This document shows, piece after piece, positions 7,103 to 14,684 of a DNA stretch of 50,369 nucleotides. The position numbers were made by a program, and so were the translations under genes. Location: contig JAAYAY010000149.1 of assembly GCA_012719125.1 (NCBI GenBank), positions 1 through 50,369 on the forward strand, written 5' to 3'. Every line of letters begins with the position of its first letter. The first letter of the stretch is position 1. A model generated the notes under the pieces. It did not search any database and had not been told where the DNA came from. It saw nothing but the letters and a program-made list of their open reading frames with translations. The stretch comes from Planctomycetaceae bacterium. GTDB taxonomy: Bacteria > Planctomycetota > Planctomycetia > Pirellulales > Thermoguttaceae.

Positions 7103-10100
7103 TCATTCGCTTGCTTCCGGCACAGACTTCCACACGCGGATCGAGGCGTCGGTGCAGGCGGCCGCCAAATAGGTGCCGTCGGAACTGAAGCGAGCCACCC
7201 CGCCCCGCACGTCGGCGTTCTCCCGCAGGATGAGGAGCCGCTGACGTTGCTCATAATCCCAGAGTGCGATCGTTTCGCCCCCCATGACCGTCACGAATCG
7301 CGTGCCGTCGGGATGAAAGACCAGGCCGTTTTCTCGCTCGCCCTCCAAGGCCGGCAATTTCCACACCGTCTGGCCGGCGGCGAGATCCCAGAAGTGGACC
7401 GAACCGTCGTTGCAAGCCGTCGCGAAGATCCCGCTGCGACCGAAAGCGTGGCCGGTAACCTTGGCGTCGTGGCGCAGCCTCGACTCAAAGTGCAGAGTTG
7501 CCGCATCGAAGACTCGGATCCTTTGAAACCGCGGCACGGTCGCCAGCCACCGGCCGCAGGGGCTCAACGCGATGCGGCAGTGGGGAAGACGCACCGTGTC
7601 GAGACTGCGCAGGAGCCGGCCCGTTTGCGAGTCCCAGAATTTCGGTTGGCCGCGCCTGCAGGCCGACAGGAGTTGCCGGCCGTCGAGGCTGTAGATCAGG
7701 CCGCTGATACCGTCGGCGCTGCCCTGAAACTCCAGACGCAGCTTGCCGCTGCGGACGTCCCAGATGCGAATCCATCCGTCGTCGGCGCCGGCGGCAACCG
7801 TGGCGCCGTCGGGACTGGCACAGACGGAGCAGACCGGTACCTCATAGCGTCCATAGACGCGCAGGGCCCGGCCGGCGGCAACGTCCCAGGCGCGGACCGT
7901 CCCGTCGCGGCTGGCAGAGAGCAGCAGCGGCGTTGCCGGCACGAAAGCCAGGTCGACCACCGCGCCCTCGTGGCCCTGAAGGATCCCGGTCCCCTGCTCG
8001 CTGATCGTCTGGTGGACGTAGACCATGTCGGCAGTCGTTCCGAAGGCGATTCGCTCGGCGTCTGGTGCGAAAGCGACCACCCGCACGTCTCCCCGATGCC
8101 CGCGCAGGGTGAGCTTGCATCGGCCGTTCACGGCATCGTAGACGGCCACGGAATTATCCCAGCAGTTCAGCGCGATCGAGCGGCCGTCGGGACTGAATGC
8201 CAAACAGGCCTGGGCGGCCGGTACAACCGGCAGCTCCCCGACCATCTCTCGGGAGGCCACGTCCCAGATTCTCACCCTGTCGCGTCCCGAAGCCGCCGCC
8301 AGGCGGGCGCCGTCGGGGCTGAAGGCCATTCCCACAATGCGGTCGAAAGCCGGCAGGTCGCCGACGTACTGCCGGGTCTCGAGGTTCCACAAGACAAGCC
8401 TCGCAGTCGGTCCGGTCCGTCCGAGCGTGAGGGCGACGTGTCTGCCGTGGGGACAGACCGCCATGTTCCGCACCTCGTTGACGTCATGGACGATGCGGAA
8501 CAGCTCTTCTCCCGTTTCCGCTTCCCAAATGCGAATCGACATGTCTTTGCCGGCCGTGACAAGCCGGCGCCCGTCGGAGAGGAACCTCGCGCCCACGACT
8601 CCGTCGGTATGCCCCTCGAAGACTCGCTTCGCCTTGCGGGCGGCCACGTCCCAAAGAATGGCCGTCCCGTCGCGTCCGCCGGCGGTAAGCAGCCAACGGC
8701 CGTCGCTGCTGAAATCGACGCAGCAAATATGGCTCTTGTGGCCGCCAAGCTCGGCCAGCTTCTTTCCGGTGGTCCCATCCCAGAGCTTGAGGTTCCAGTC
8801 GGAACCGCCCCCGGTTGCGATCAACTTGCCGTCGGGGCTGAAGGCCACCGAGCCCCCGGCGGCGCGAAAGGCAAACAGCGACGAGTAGGGCAATCCGCTC
8901 AGATAGCCCCATTCCCAGCCACGGCGCCCGGCGGGGCAGTCGGCGAGGAACTGTTTCATTCGCGGGATGTCGTTGGCCTGCCACGCCCGATCGGCCGAAA
9001 GCACGCGGTGGAAGTAGAGATGCGTCTCGGCTCTTTCCAGAGATCGTGCGGTTCGCTCGTAGCTCACGGCGCCGACAGCCACGATCGCCGCCAGAAGCGA
9101 GAGACTCAGCAGAACCAAGACCGCGATTGCCGGGCGGCGGCGAGCCCAGCGGCCGAGCCGCAAGGGGATCGCCAGCGGGCGGGCCGCCACCGGCTCGCCG
9201 CGCAGGTGCCTGGCGAGATCGGCGGCCAGGTCGGCCGCCGTGGCGTAGCGGTCGCTCGGGGCAGGCTTCAAACACTTCAGGCAGATCGCCTCCAGGTCGC
9301 GTGGAACGGCGCGGCTCACTCGCCGAGGCCGGACAGGTTTAGTGTCTTTGTGCTGGACTTGTGCGCATGGTGCGCGCGTGTTTGTGCATGTTGGATTACG
9401 GGCTTGCCCCGCTTTGCGGGTTTCGCCGGTTCCGGCGACCTCGCCGCCTTCGTCCTGAAAGGGGCGGCGCCCCGTAACCATCTCGTACAGGATCACGCCC
9501 AGCGAATAGACGTCGGAACGGCGATCGACTTCGCTGCTGCGTCCCGCGGCCTGCTCGGGAGCCATGTAGCTCGCGGTGCCTACCAGTTGGCCGCCGGGAG
9601 TCTCTAATTCGTCAGACTTCGCCAGTCCGAAGTCGGCCACGTAGGCGGCGCCGGACTCGTCGAGGAGGATATTGGCCGGCTTGAGATCGCGGTGCACGAT
9701 CCCCAATTCGTGGGCGTGGTGCAAGGCTTCAGCCACGCCGAGGCAGATCTCTGCGGCGCGGCGGCAGGATAATCGCTCGCCCCTGAGACGCTCGCGCAGG
9801 CTGCTGCCGGCAATGTATTCGCTGGCAATATACGTCGTGCCCGACTCTTCGCCCGCATCGTAGACCTGCACGACCCCGGCATGTTTGAGCCGCGCCACAT
9901 TGCGGGCTTCCTGCATCAGCGGCGACGCATCGTGGGGCCGGAGCCGGCCTGCCCGCGGGATCTTCAGGGCGACCAGCCGCTTGAGCACCCGGTCGTGGGC
10001 CTTCCAGACCGTGCCGAAACCGCCCTCGCCCAGTTCTTCCAGGAGTTCGAATCGTCCGAAAGACGCGCCGGCCTCGACGGCCTGCAATCCTTCAGACCCC

Positions 10101-10477
10101 GGCTCGGCACCAGCGCCGAATCTACGGCAGACCTGCGGTGATTCTGGTGCGGCCGGCAGACAAGGCGAAGGTTCGGGCGTGGTGCTCCGGATGTCGCCGG
10201 TGTCGTCGGCCAGCTCGAAGGCGGCCAGGATGCCGCCACCGTACTCGGCAAAACGCGACTGGTAGTCGGCCGGACAGGGTTCCTCGCCGCGCTGCCGCCG
10301 GAGCTGCAACTCCACCGCCAGCAACTCCTGAAAAAGGGCCGTCCGGCAGTCGTCGGGAGCTTCGACCAGGGATTCCTCCAGCCTCGCGGGCTGCCCGGCA
10401 CGCCAGGCCGCCTCGAACCGGTCGGCAATCTGATCGATCAGCCTTTCGGCCTGGAGGATGTTTGAGGAATCGGACAT
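7103..10477 (-). CDS. Membrane Ser/Thr protein kinase with C-terminal WD40 propeller
   Basis: The protein has 1124 residues. The Hanks-type kinase domain starts near residue 142: glycine loop LGEGGFG (149-155), ATP lysine K172, catalytic loop HRDLKPAN (262-269) and DFG (282-284), followed by the GTASYMAPEQ activation segment. A transmembrane helix lies at ~449-472, and from ~510 to the end a string of WD40 repeats with ...VRIWD-type strand ends probably forms two propellers. This is the typical planctomycete kinase layout, and an ECF sigma factor lies just upstream on the same strand. Residues ~353-381, between kinase subdomains VIII-IX and X-XI, are encoded by a dispersed repeat (9337-9421) and look foreign to the domain. 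Confidence 0.9.
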   Translation of the reverse strand: MSDSSNILQAERLIDQIADRFEAAWRAGQPARLEESLVEAPDDCRTALFQELLAVELQLRRQRGEEPCPADYQSRFAEYGGGILAAFELADDTGDIRSTTPEPSPCLPAAPESPQVCRRFGAGAEPGSEGLQAVEAGASFGRFELLEELGEGGFGTVWKAHDRVLKRLVALKIPRAGRLRPHDASPLMQEARNVARLKHAGVVQVYDAGEESGTTYIASEYIAGSSLRERLRGERLSCRRAAEICLGVAEALHHAHELGIVHRDLKPANILLDESGAAYVADFGLAKSDELETPGGQLVGTASYMAPEQAAGRSSEVDRRSDVYSLGVILYEMVTGRRPFQDEGGEVAGTGETRKAGQARNPTCTNTRAPCAQVQHKDTKPVRPRRVSRAVPRDLEAICLKCLKPAPSDRYATAADLAADLARHLRGEPVAARPLAIPLRLGRWARRRPAIAVLVLLSLSLLAAIVAVGAVSYERTARSLERAETHLYFHRVLSADRAWQANDIPRMKQFLADCPAGRRGWEWGYLSGLPYSSLFAFRAAGGSVAFSPDGKLIATGGGSDWNLKLWDGTTGKKLAELGGHKSHICCVDFSSDGRWLLTAGGRDGTAILWDVAARKAKRVFEGHTDGVVGARFLSDGRRLVTAGKDMSIRIWEAETGEELFRIVHDVNEVRNMAVCPHGRHVALTLGRTGPTARLVLWNLETRQYVGDLPAFDRIVGMAFSPDGARLAAASGRDRVRIWDVASREMVGELPVVPAAQACLAFSPDGRSIALNCWDNSVAVYDAVNGRCKLTLRGHRGDVRVVAFAPDAERIAFGTTADMVYVHQTISEQGTGILQGHEGAVVDLAFVPATPLLLSASRDGTVRAWDVAAGRALRVYGRYEVPVCSVCASPDGATVAAGADDGWIRIWDVRSGKLRLEFQGSADGISGLIYSLDGRQLLSACRRGQPKFWDSQTGRLLRSLDTVRLPHCRIALSPCGRWLATVPRFQRIRVFDAATLHFESRLRHDAKVTGHAFGRSGIFATACNDGSVHFWDLAAGQTVWKLPALEGERENGLVFHPDGTRFVTVMGGETIALWDYEQRQRLLILRENADVRGGVARFSSDGTYLAAACTDASIRVWKSVPEASE
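9337..9421. repeat. Dispersed ~84-bp repeat, copy A, inside the kinase gene
   Basis: Bases 9337-9421 match 18711-18794 with roughly ten to a dozen substitutions and no indel. Both contain GGACTTGTGCGCATGGT and CGGGCTTGCCCCGC. Here the element is read through in frame on the minus strand and adds about 28 residues (TRKAGQARNPTCTNTRAPCA and following) to the kinase domain. Copy B is intergenic. Confidence 0.8.
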
Positions 10478-10599
10478 GAGGCAAGCGAAAACGCGTGTGG
10501 CAACCGTCAGCGTCTCTCTAACTACTTACTCGCAATCGGTCGGTCCGATGTGACATGGCGAGCTTTGAGCTATGAGCTTTGACTGTGGGGGGCAAACGA

Positions 10600-11238
10600 T
10601 CATCGACCTCTGTCCTCCGGCTTACGGCTTTCGTCGGCTTGCCAGATCTCCCGGATCAGCAACAACTTGCGCTGCACGGTGCGGCGCACGTAGCCGAGGC
10701 GGCGGGCGATCTCTTCGTGGTCGCAGCCTTCCAGCTTGAGGGCGGCGATCTGTCGGAGGCGGGGATCTTCGAGCCGGTCGAGGAGCCGCTGGCAGAGGTC
10801 TTCCATTTCGGCGGCCAGTTCGGGCTCGGGTTCCCGCCCCACGATCTGTTCGATCGCCCGGCACTCGCAGTCGTCGGCGCCGCACTCGCCGATGGCCGAT
10901 TCGCCCACCTCGCGGCCAGCCCCCCGCTTGAGACAGAAATGCCGCCGGTGCAGGTCGGCCACGCGGCGGTTGGTGAGCATGAGGAGCACCTGCCAGAGAT
11001 CGTAGCGGTTGGCAAGCTGCGGGAAGGAGCCCTGGCGGATCTGCTCGAAAAAGTTGGCCAGCACGGTGTGGGCAACGTCCTCCTCGTCGGCCATCCGCCG
11101 GGGCGTGCCGTTCATCCTCTTGCGGGCCTGCTCGGCAAGCTGCTGGAGATAGCGCTCATACAAGCGCTGGGCGGCCTGCTGGTCGTCGTCGGCCCGAACC
11201 TGCTCGATCCAGCGGCTTACGGACGCAAGGTCCTCCAT
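10600..11238 (-). CDS. ECF-type RNA polymerase sigma factor (planctomycete subtype)
   Basis: The 212-residue form starts at the ATG at 11238 (MEDLASVSRW), preceded by ACGGAG at 9 bases. Longer in-frame starts at 11310 and 11370 lack a clear site. Region 2 covers ~residues 20-95 (ADEEDVAHTVLANFFEQ, then ANRYDLWQVLLMLTNRRVADLHRR). A His/Cys-containing linker follows (CGADDCECRAIE). Region 4 near the C-terminus has the helix-turn-helix LEGCDHEEIARRLGYVRRTV. It belongs with the ECF_sigma (PF07638) group expanded in planctomycetes. Its stop lies 122 bases upstream of the kinase start on the same strand, so the pair is probably one signalling unit. Confidence 0.88.
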   Translation of the reverse strand: MEDLASVSRWIEQVRADDDQQAAQRLYERYLQQLAEQARKRMNGTPRRMADEEDVAHTVLANFFEQIRQGSFPQLANRYDLWQVLLMLTNRRVADLHRRHFCLKRGAGREVGESAIGECGADDCECRAIEQIVGREPEPELAAEMEDLCQRLLDRLEDPRLRQIAALKLEGCDHEEIARRLGYVRRTVQRKLLLIREIWQADESRKPEDRGR

Positions 11239-11759
11239 TCGTGATTGCTCCGTGGGAGAGCCCGAGACATCAAGAATCGCCCCCCGGCGAGGGGCCTGAT
11301 AGTTCTTCATCGTAACTCGGCACACGGGGGGGAACAAGCGCGGGTTATTTATGTCGGTCCGGGCAGGCATAAAACGACCTTGAGAAAAAAATGAAAATGC
11401 GTGTCACATCGCCTGCGCGGTTTGCGAGTTATTCAGTAGGCGAATCGTTCGCCGCGGGAGGGGCAGTTTCCTCCGGCGACGTCGCTTGTCGGCGGAAAGC
11501 CGCGGCGGACGACCCCTGGTTTGGGGGACGAGAACGAGTGGTTCGCTTCACAGCACGTCAGAACGGTTACCGATGAGTGTGATTTTGTCAGCCGCGGCTG
11601 AATTAAAACATTTTTTCGATTGTCTTTGTCAGGATTGGCCACTCGGCGGCCTATAGGGAGGTAGGAAGCTGTTTTTCACAAGCGACCCCACGGGCAATGC
11701 CGAGCAATTCCGGCTCATTTGTGGGGTCTCAGTCACAACCGAGCATCGAGGAGTTGAGC
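11239..11759. other. 520-base intergenic region with dispersed repeat copy
   Basis: No convincing gene. It holds one copy (11403-11479) of the repeat also found at 12880-12955, then an AT-rich patch with a T-run (11611-11616) that may contain the promoter of the SUMF1/PEP-CTERM gene. I could not fit good -35/-10 hexamers. Confidence 0.5.
11403..11479 (+). repeat. Dispersed repeat, copy 1 (upstream of SUMF1 gene)
   Basis: The core CCTGCGCGGTTTGCGAGTTA and the following GCCGCGG..GGGGCAGT block recur at 12880-12955 in the same orientation with about 20 substitutions. The two copies flank the gene at 11760-12764. Confidence 0.6.
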
Positions 11760-12764
11760 ATGAGATTCTGGTCTGGACTGGCGGGGGTTGCGGTTTGTGC
11801 GGCGTTTGTTTCGGGCGTGTCGGGCGACGTGTTCAACATGCCCGTCGGGCTGACAAGCCTGGAATTCGTCGAGGTGGGAAACCCCGGCAATGGGGCCGAT
11901 ACCACGGGCTTCGGCGCGGTGGGCTATACCTACAACATCGGCAAGTACGAGGTGACGGCGGGGCAGTATACCGAGTTTCTCAATGCGGTGGCGGCGACGG
12001 ATACTCACGGGCTGTATTACTACAAGATGGCAGACATCAATTCTGAGAGCGTCGGCATCGTACGAAACGGCTCGTCGGGAAGCTTCACCTATGAGGTGGC
12101 CCCAGGGTGCGCCAATAGACCTGTTCATTTTGTGAGTTTTTGGGACGCCGCGAGGTTCTGCAACTGGCTCCACAACGGTCAGGGTGGTCCTGAGACGACC
12201 GAGAGCGGAGCGTACATCAACATTGGTGATCAGGCCACGTTCGCACGTCAAGCCGGCGCCAAGTTCTTCATCCCCAGTGAGGACGAATGGTACAAGGCCG
12301 CTTACTACAAGGGCGGCGGAACAGATACCGGATACTGGCTGTATCCCACTCAAAGCGACACTGATCCCGGGCGGGATCTGAACGACATCTCCGGCAACAA
12401 TGCAAATTACAAAGGGGATCCATACCCCATCCAGTCGCCGTATAAGACGACCGTCGTGGGTGAATTCCAGGATTCCGGCAGTGCCTATGGAACCTTCGAC
12501 CAGGGAGGCAACGTCTGGGAGTGGAACGAAGCAGTGGTCAGTTCGTCGCGTGGTTTGCGAGGCGGGTCCTTCGCTCACTCCTTGTTCAATGTCGAGTCGA
12601 ACTTCCGCTTCGATCACCCCGCCACCGGCTATGATTCGCTCCGCGAGTATCGGTCTGTCGGCTTCCGCGTCGCAAGCGCCGCGCCCGTCCCCGAACCGGC
12701 CAGCCTGGCCATTTGGGCCTGCGGGGGGCTGGGGGCGCTGGTGCTGAGAAGGCGGCGGAGGTAG
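11760..12764 (+). CDS. SUMF1/formylglycine-generating-enzyme-like protein with PEP-CTERM anchor
   Basis: The protein has 334 residues from the ATG at 11760, preceded by GAGGAG at 7 bases. A signal peptide (1-24) is followed by an FGE-sulfatase fold: YNIGKYEVTAGQYTEFLNAV near 60-80, PVHFVSFWDAARFCNWLHNG near 140, FIPSEDEWYKAAYY near 190, DQGGNVWEWNE near 255 and LRGGSF near 275, ending at SVGFRVA. The C-terminus is a PEP-CTERM sorting signal (VPEPA, hydrophobic stretch, RRRRR). Catalytic-type FGEs use a Cys pair to oxidise sulfatase cysteines. PEP-CTERM versions in planctomycetes usually lack it and are thought to be surface or matrix proteins. A strong terminator follows. Confidence 0.88.
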   Translation: MRFWSGLAGVAVCAAFVSGVSGDVFNMPVGLTSLEFVEVGNPGNGADTTGFGAVGYTYNIGKYEVTAGQYTEFLNAVAATDTHGLYYYKMADINSESVGIVRNGSSGSFTYEVAPGCANRPVHFVSFWDAARFCNWLHNGQGGPETTESGAYINIGDQATFARQAGAKFFIPSEDEWYKAAYYKGGGTDTGYWLYPTQSDTDPGRDLNDISGNNANYKGDPYPIQSPYKTTVVGEFQDSGSAYGTFDQGGNVWEWNEAVVSSSRGLRGGSFAHSLFNVESNFRFDHPATGYDSLREYRSVGFRVASAAPVPEPASLAIWACGGLGALVLRRRRR

Positions 12765-12798
12765 GAACTAAAATCTTGCCTATTTTACCCACACCCTT

Positions 12799-12832
12799 CG
12801 CGCCGGCGGCTCATGTTGCCGGCGCGATTTGT
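12799..12832 (+). terminator. Rho-independent terminator after the PEP-CTERM gene
   Basis: A 9-bp GC stem CGCGCCGGC/GCCGGCGCG (12799-12826) is followed by ATTTGTTTTCTT, about 35 bases after the stop. Confidence 0.8.
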
Positions 12833-12879
12833 TTTCTTGGCTCAAACGGTCGCCGGCGAAAGTTTCACGGGGAATCGCT

Positions 12880-12955
12880 GTCACGTTTCCTGCGCCGTTT
12901 GCGAGTAATCCAATAGGGAAGCCGCGAGCCGCGGACGGGGCAGTCTCCCTCGATG
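12880..12955 (+). repeat. Dispersed repeat, copy 2 (downstream of SUMF1 gene)
   Basis: GTCACGTTTCCTGCGCCGTT, GCGAGTAATCCAATAGG and GCCGCGGACGGGGCAGT align with 11403-11479 in the same orientation. With copy 1 it brackets the PEP-CTERM gene. Confidence 0.6.
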
Positions 12956-13036
12956 ATACCACTCTTTGGGGGAAAGTTGCGAGCGACGCCTCCGATAGGA
13001 GCGTGTACGGAATTTTGTGCTCGTGATCGGCCGGAA

Positions 13037-13088
13037 GGGGACAGTCCCATTTTTGCGGCATCCTGCCACAAAAATCGGGACAGTCCCC
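13037..13088. repeat. REP-like inverted repeat (GGGGACAGTCCC type)
   Basis: The left arm GGGGACAGTCCCATTTTTG (from 13037) and the right arm CAAAAATCGGGACAGTCCCC (13069-13088) are nearly complementary, with about 13 bases between them. Each arm contains the small palindrome GGGAC-N-GTCCC. The organisation matches the pair at 359-431 although the core differs. It lies 70 bases upstream of the gene at 13158 and could fold in its leader. Confidence 0.6.
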
Positions 13089-13157
13089 CAATCGTGCCGG
13101 TCGGAGAAATGGTTGGCTTCCAAGCATCAGACGCCCCGAGCCGGACCAGGCAAAGTG

Positions 13158-13610
13158 ATGGACCCCACGATCGAGTCGACCCGATTCGGCCAGTATTGCA
13201 TCAACGTCTATCGGCTGGGCGACAGTTGCTATCTCGTATGCGGGCGGCAGGGGGCCGCGGAGTCTTGCTTCACGCAGGCGGTGTTCCGCGATTGTCGCCG
13301 GCCGCAGGGCAACCTGATTCACACCCTGCAGCAGCACCTGCGCCGGTTCGAAGAGTCGAACGACTTTCAGGATTGGCACCGGCAGATCTATCGGGCGTCG
13401 TGGGATCCGGCGAACTCGCGCTGCCCGCTGTGTTTCGTCGCCTGCGGGCAAGCGGCCAAGGAGCTTCGCAAGCTGATGGGGCCCGACTACGATCGGTTTC
13501 TCGCGGCGTCGCTGGAGATCAGCGTGCAGCATGCTTCACAGCGAAACGAGTGTGAAGCGCTTGGCCAGGCGGGCCAGGGTGGTGTCGGCCAGGTATTGGC
13601 GGACGTGTGA
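13158..13610 (+). CDS. Cys-rich hypothetical protein
   Basis: The product has 150 residues from the ATG at 13158. I do not recognise it. It has ten cysteines, several as spaced single residues (INVYRLGDSCYLVCG, SRCPLCFVACG), a Trp/Phe-rich middle and no signal peptide or membrane segment, so it is probably cytoplasmic. The pattern CPLCFVAC could bind zinc. Its last 75 bases overlap the 3' end of the Rrf2-type gene on the opposite strand, and coding quality falls near the C-terminus, so the true end may differ. Confidence 0.5.
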   Translation: MDPTIESTRFGQYCINVYRLGDSCYLVCGRQGAAESCFTQAVFRDCRRPQGNLIHTLQQHLRRFEESNDFQDWHRQIYRASWDPANSRCPLCFVACGQAAKELRKLMGPDYDRFLAASLEISVQHASQRNECEALGQAGQGGVGQVLADV

Positions 13611-13961
13611 GTGGACGGCATGGACGAGTTCGCCGACGAGGCAGTCGGCACCGTCGCACACCTGCTGCCGAAGCAGGCACTCGGCATCGCCAAGGGGGCC
13701 TTCGACCGCCTCGAAGAGCTGGAGCAGGGTGATATCTTCGGGAGCCAGGGCCAGGGTGAAGCCGCCGTGGGGCCCGCGGGTCGATTGGACGATGCCGGCC
13801 CGGACGAGTTGCTGCATGACCTTGGCCAGATGATGCCCGGAGACCTGGAGGGCGGCGGCGATTTCCTGATTTGCGATGCGACCATCGGTCTGCCGGGCCA
13901 GGAGGGCGGCCGCGTGGAGGGCGAGGGAGGCGGGTTCGGAGATGCGGATCAGATTTCCCAC
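13536..13961 (-). CDS. Rrf2-family transcriptional regulator with conserved cysteines
   Basis: The 141-residue form starts at a GTG at 13961 preceded by GAGGT at 7 bases. This gives the usual Rrf2 beginning (LIRISEPASLALHAA). A longer frame to 14126 would add a non-homologous tail. The winged helix-turn-helix spans ~25-68 with the wing motif RGPHGGF (62-68). Cys95, Cys102 and Cys107 lie in the loop where IscR, NsrR and RsrR bind an Fe-S cluster, so a redox, NO or iron-sulfur sensing role is likely. It is divergent from hemP, with a 282-base shared intergenic region, which suggests it may control that promoter as well as its own. Confidence 0.85.
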   Translation of the reverse strand: MGNLIRISEPASLALHAAALLARQTDGRIANQEIAAALQVSGHHLAKVMQQLVRAGIVQSTRGPHGGFTLALAPEDITLLQLFEAVEGPLGDAECLLRQQVCDGADCLVGELVHAVHSHVRQYLADTTLARLAKRFTLVSL

Positions 13962-14180
13962 GTCGGGACCTCGAGACTCATCGGGCGGATTTGGCGTGGT
14001 GATTGCCTGAATGATAGAAAGCAGGACGTGGCGAGGGTATCGCGCGAACGGCTCGGCGTCTTGTGAATGCTGTGAAATACCCAGGAATCCGGGGAGAATT
14101 TTGTCCCATGTAACTTGTTTTCGCAAAAAGAGATATGGCGAGAGACAAGGATCTTGGCAAGGCAGATGCCGGAAACCGGA

Positions 14181-14208
14181 TTGACTTGCGGGACAATTCT
14201 GGTAGAAA
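14181..14208 (+). promoter_or_regulatory. Sigma-70-type promoter of hemP
   Basis: TTGACT (14181-14186), a 16-base spacer and TAGAAA (14203-14208). The predicted start falls near 14215, so the Fur-box-like palindrome at 14222-14240 would lie just downstream of +1. Confidence 0.55.
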
Positions 14209-14221
14209 TGTTCTTAAATAC

Positions 14222-14240
14222 GATATTGAGTGTCAGTATC
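14222..14240. promoter_or_regulatory. Fur-box-like operator in front of hemP
   Basis: GATATTGAGTGTCAGTATC matches the classical 19-bp Fur consensus GATAATGATAATCATTATC at 14 of 19 positions. It has a 7/8 dyad (GATATTGA / TCAGTATC around GTG). It ends 3 bases before the hemP ATG and directly follows a good promoter, the position expected for an iron-dependent roadblock or repressor site. No fur gene is present in the window. Confidence 0.6.
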
Positions 14241-14243
14241 ACT

Positions 14244-14531
14244 ATGAGACCGCATCACGAACCCGCCGAAGAACCGCTTGTCGAAGTCGAGCCTGCGCAG
14301 CTCTGGCTGCGGCAGCGCCGGTTGCAGGTGCGATCGCGATCGGCGGAGGATGCTGCCTGCACGTGCCAAGGCGCAACCAACCAAGCAGCGAACCAAGGCC
14401 TGCCCGCCGCTTGCCAGGCGATCGATTCGGCCGACCTGCTGGCGGGGCGCCGGGAAGTGCAGATCGTTCATGCGGGCGAGACCTACCGGCTGCTGGTGAC
14501 CCGGAACAACAAACTGATTCTGCAAAAGTAA
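14244..14531 (+). CDS. hemP: Hemin uptake protein HemP-like
   Basis: The protein has 95 residues from the ATG at 14244. The C-terminal 36 residues match the HemP family (PF10636): IDSADLLAGRREVQIVHAGE, then YRLLVTRNNKLILQK. The N-terminal ~58 residues are a low-complexity Gln/Ala/Arg extension, longer than the usual ~60-residue HemP. HemP proteins are small cytoplasmic proteins encoded with heme or siderophore uptake systems and usually repressed by Fur. In several bacteria HemP/HmuP activates the heme receptor gene. There is no obvious ribosome-binding site, possibly because the Fur-like operator occupies that place. No TonB receptor is nearby, and a pseudopilin and a chelatase-like gene follow. 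Confidence 0.85.
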   Translation: MRPHHEPAEEPLVEVEPAQLWLRQRRLQVRSRSAEDAACTCQGATNQAANQGLPAACQAIDSADLLAGRREVQIVHAGETYRLLVTRNNKLILQK

Positions 14532-14684
14532 GCCAGCCAGGCGCCCGATGTCCTGCGGGACACGCGGGCCTCCCAGCCAGCCTCGCGTCGCGTTTCTGCG
14601 AGCCGCCGACAGATTTTCAGAGGGTATCGTTCCCTGGTCGCGTCGGCGGTTCCATCTCGAACCTCTTGGCTGGGAGTGCCTCTT

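Noticed and set aside
7247-9607. Plus-strand 786-codon frame opposite the kinase
   Set aside because: No domains, and composition typical of an antisense shadow. The opposite strand encodes a complete kinase/WD40 protein.
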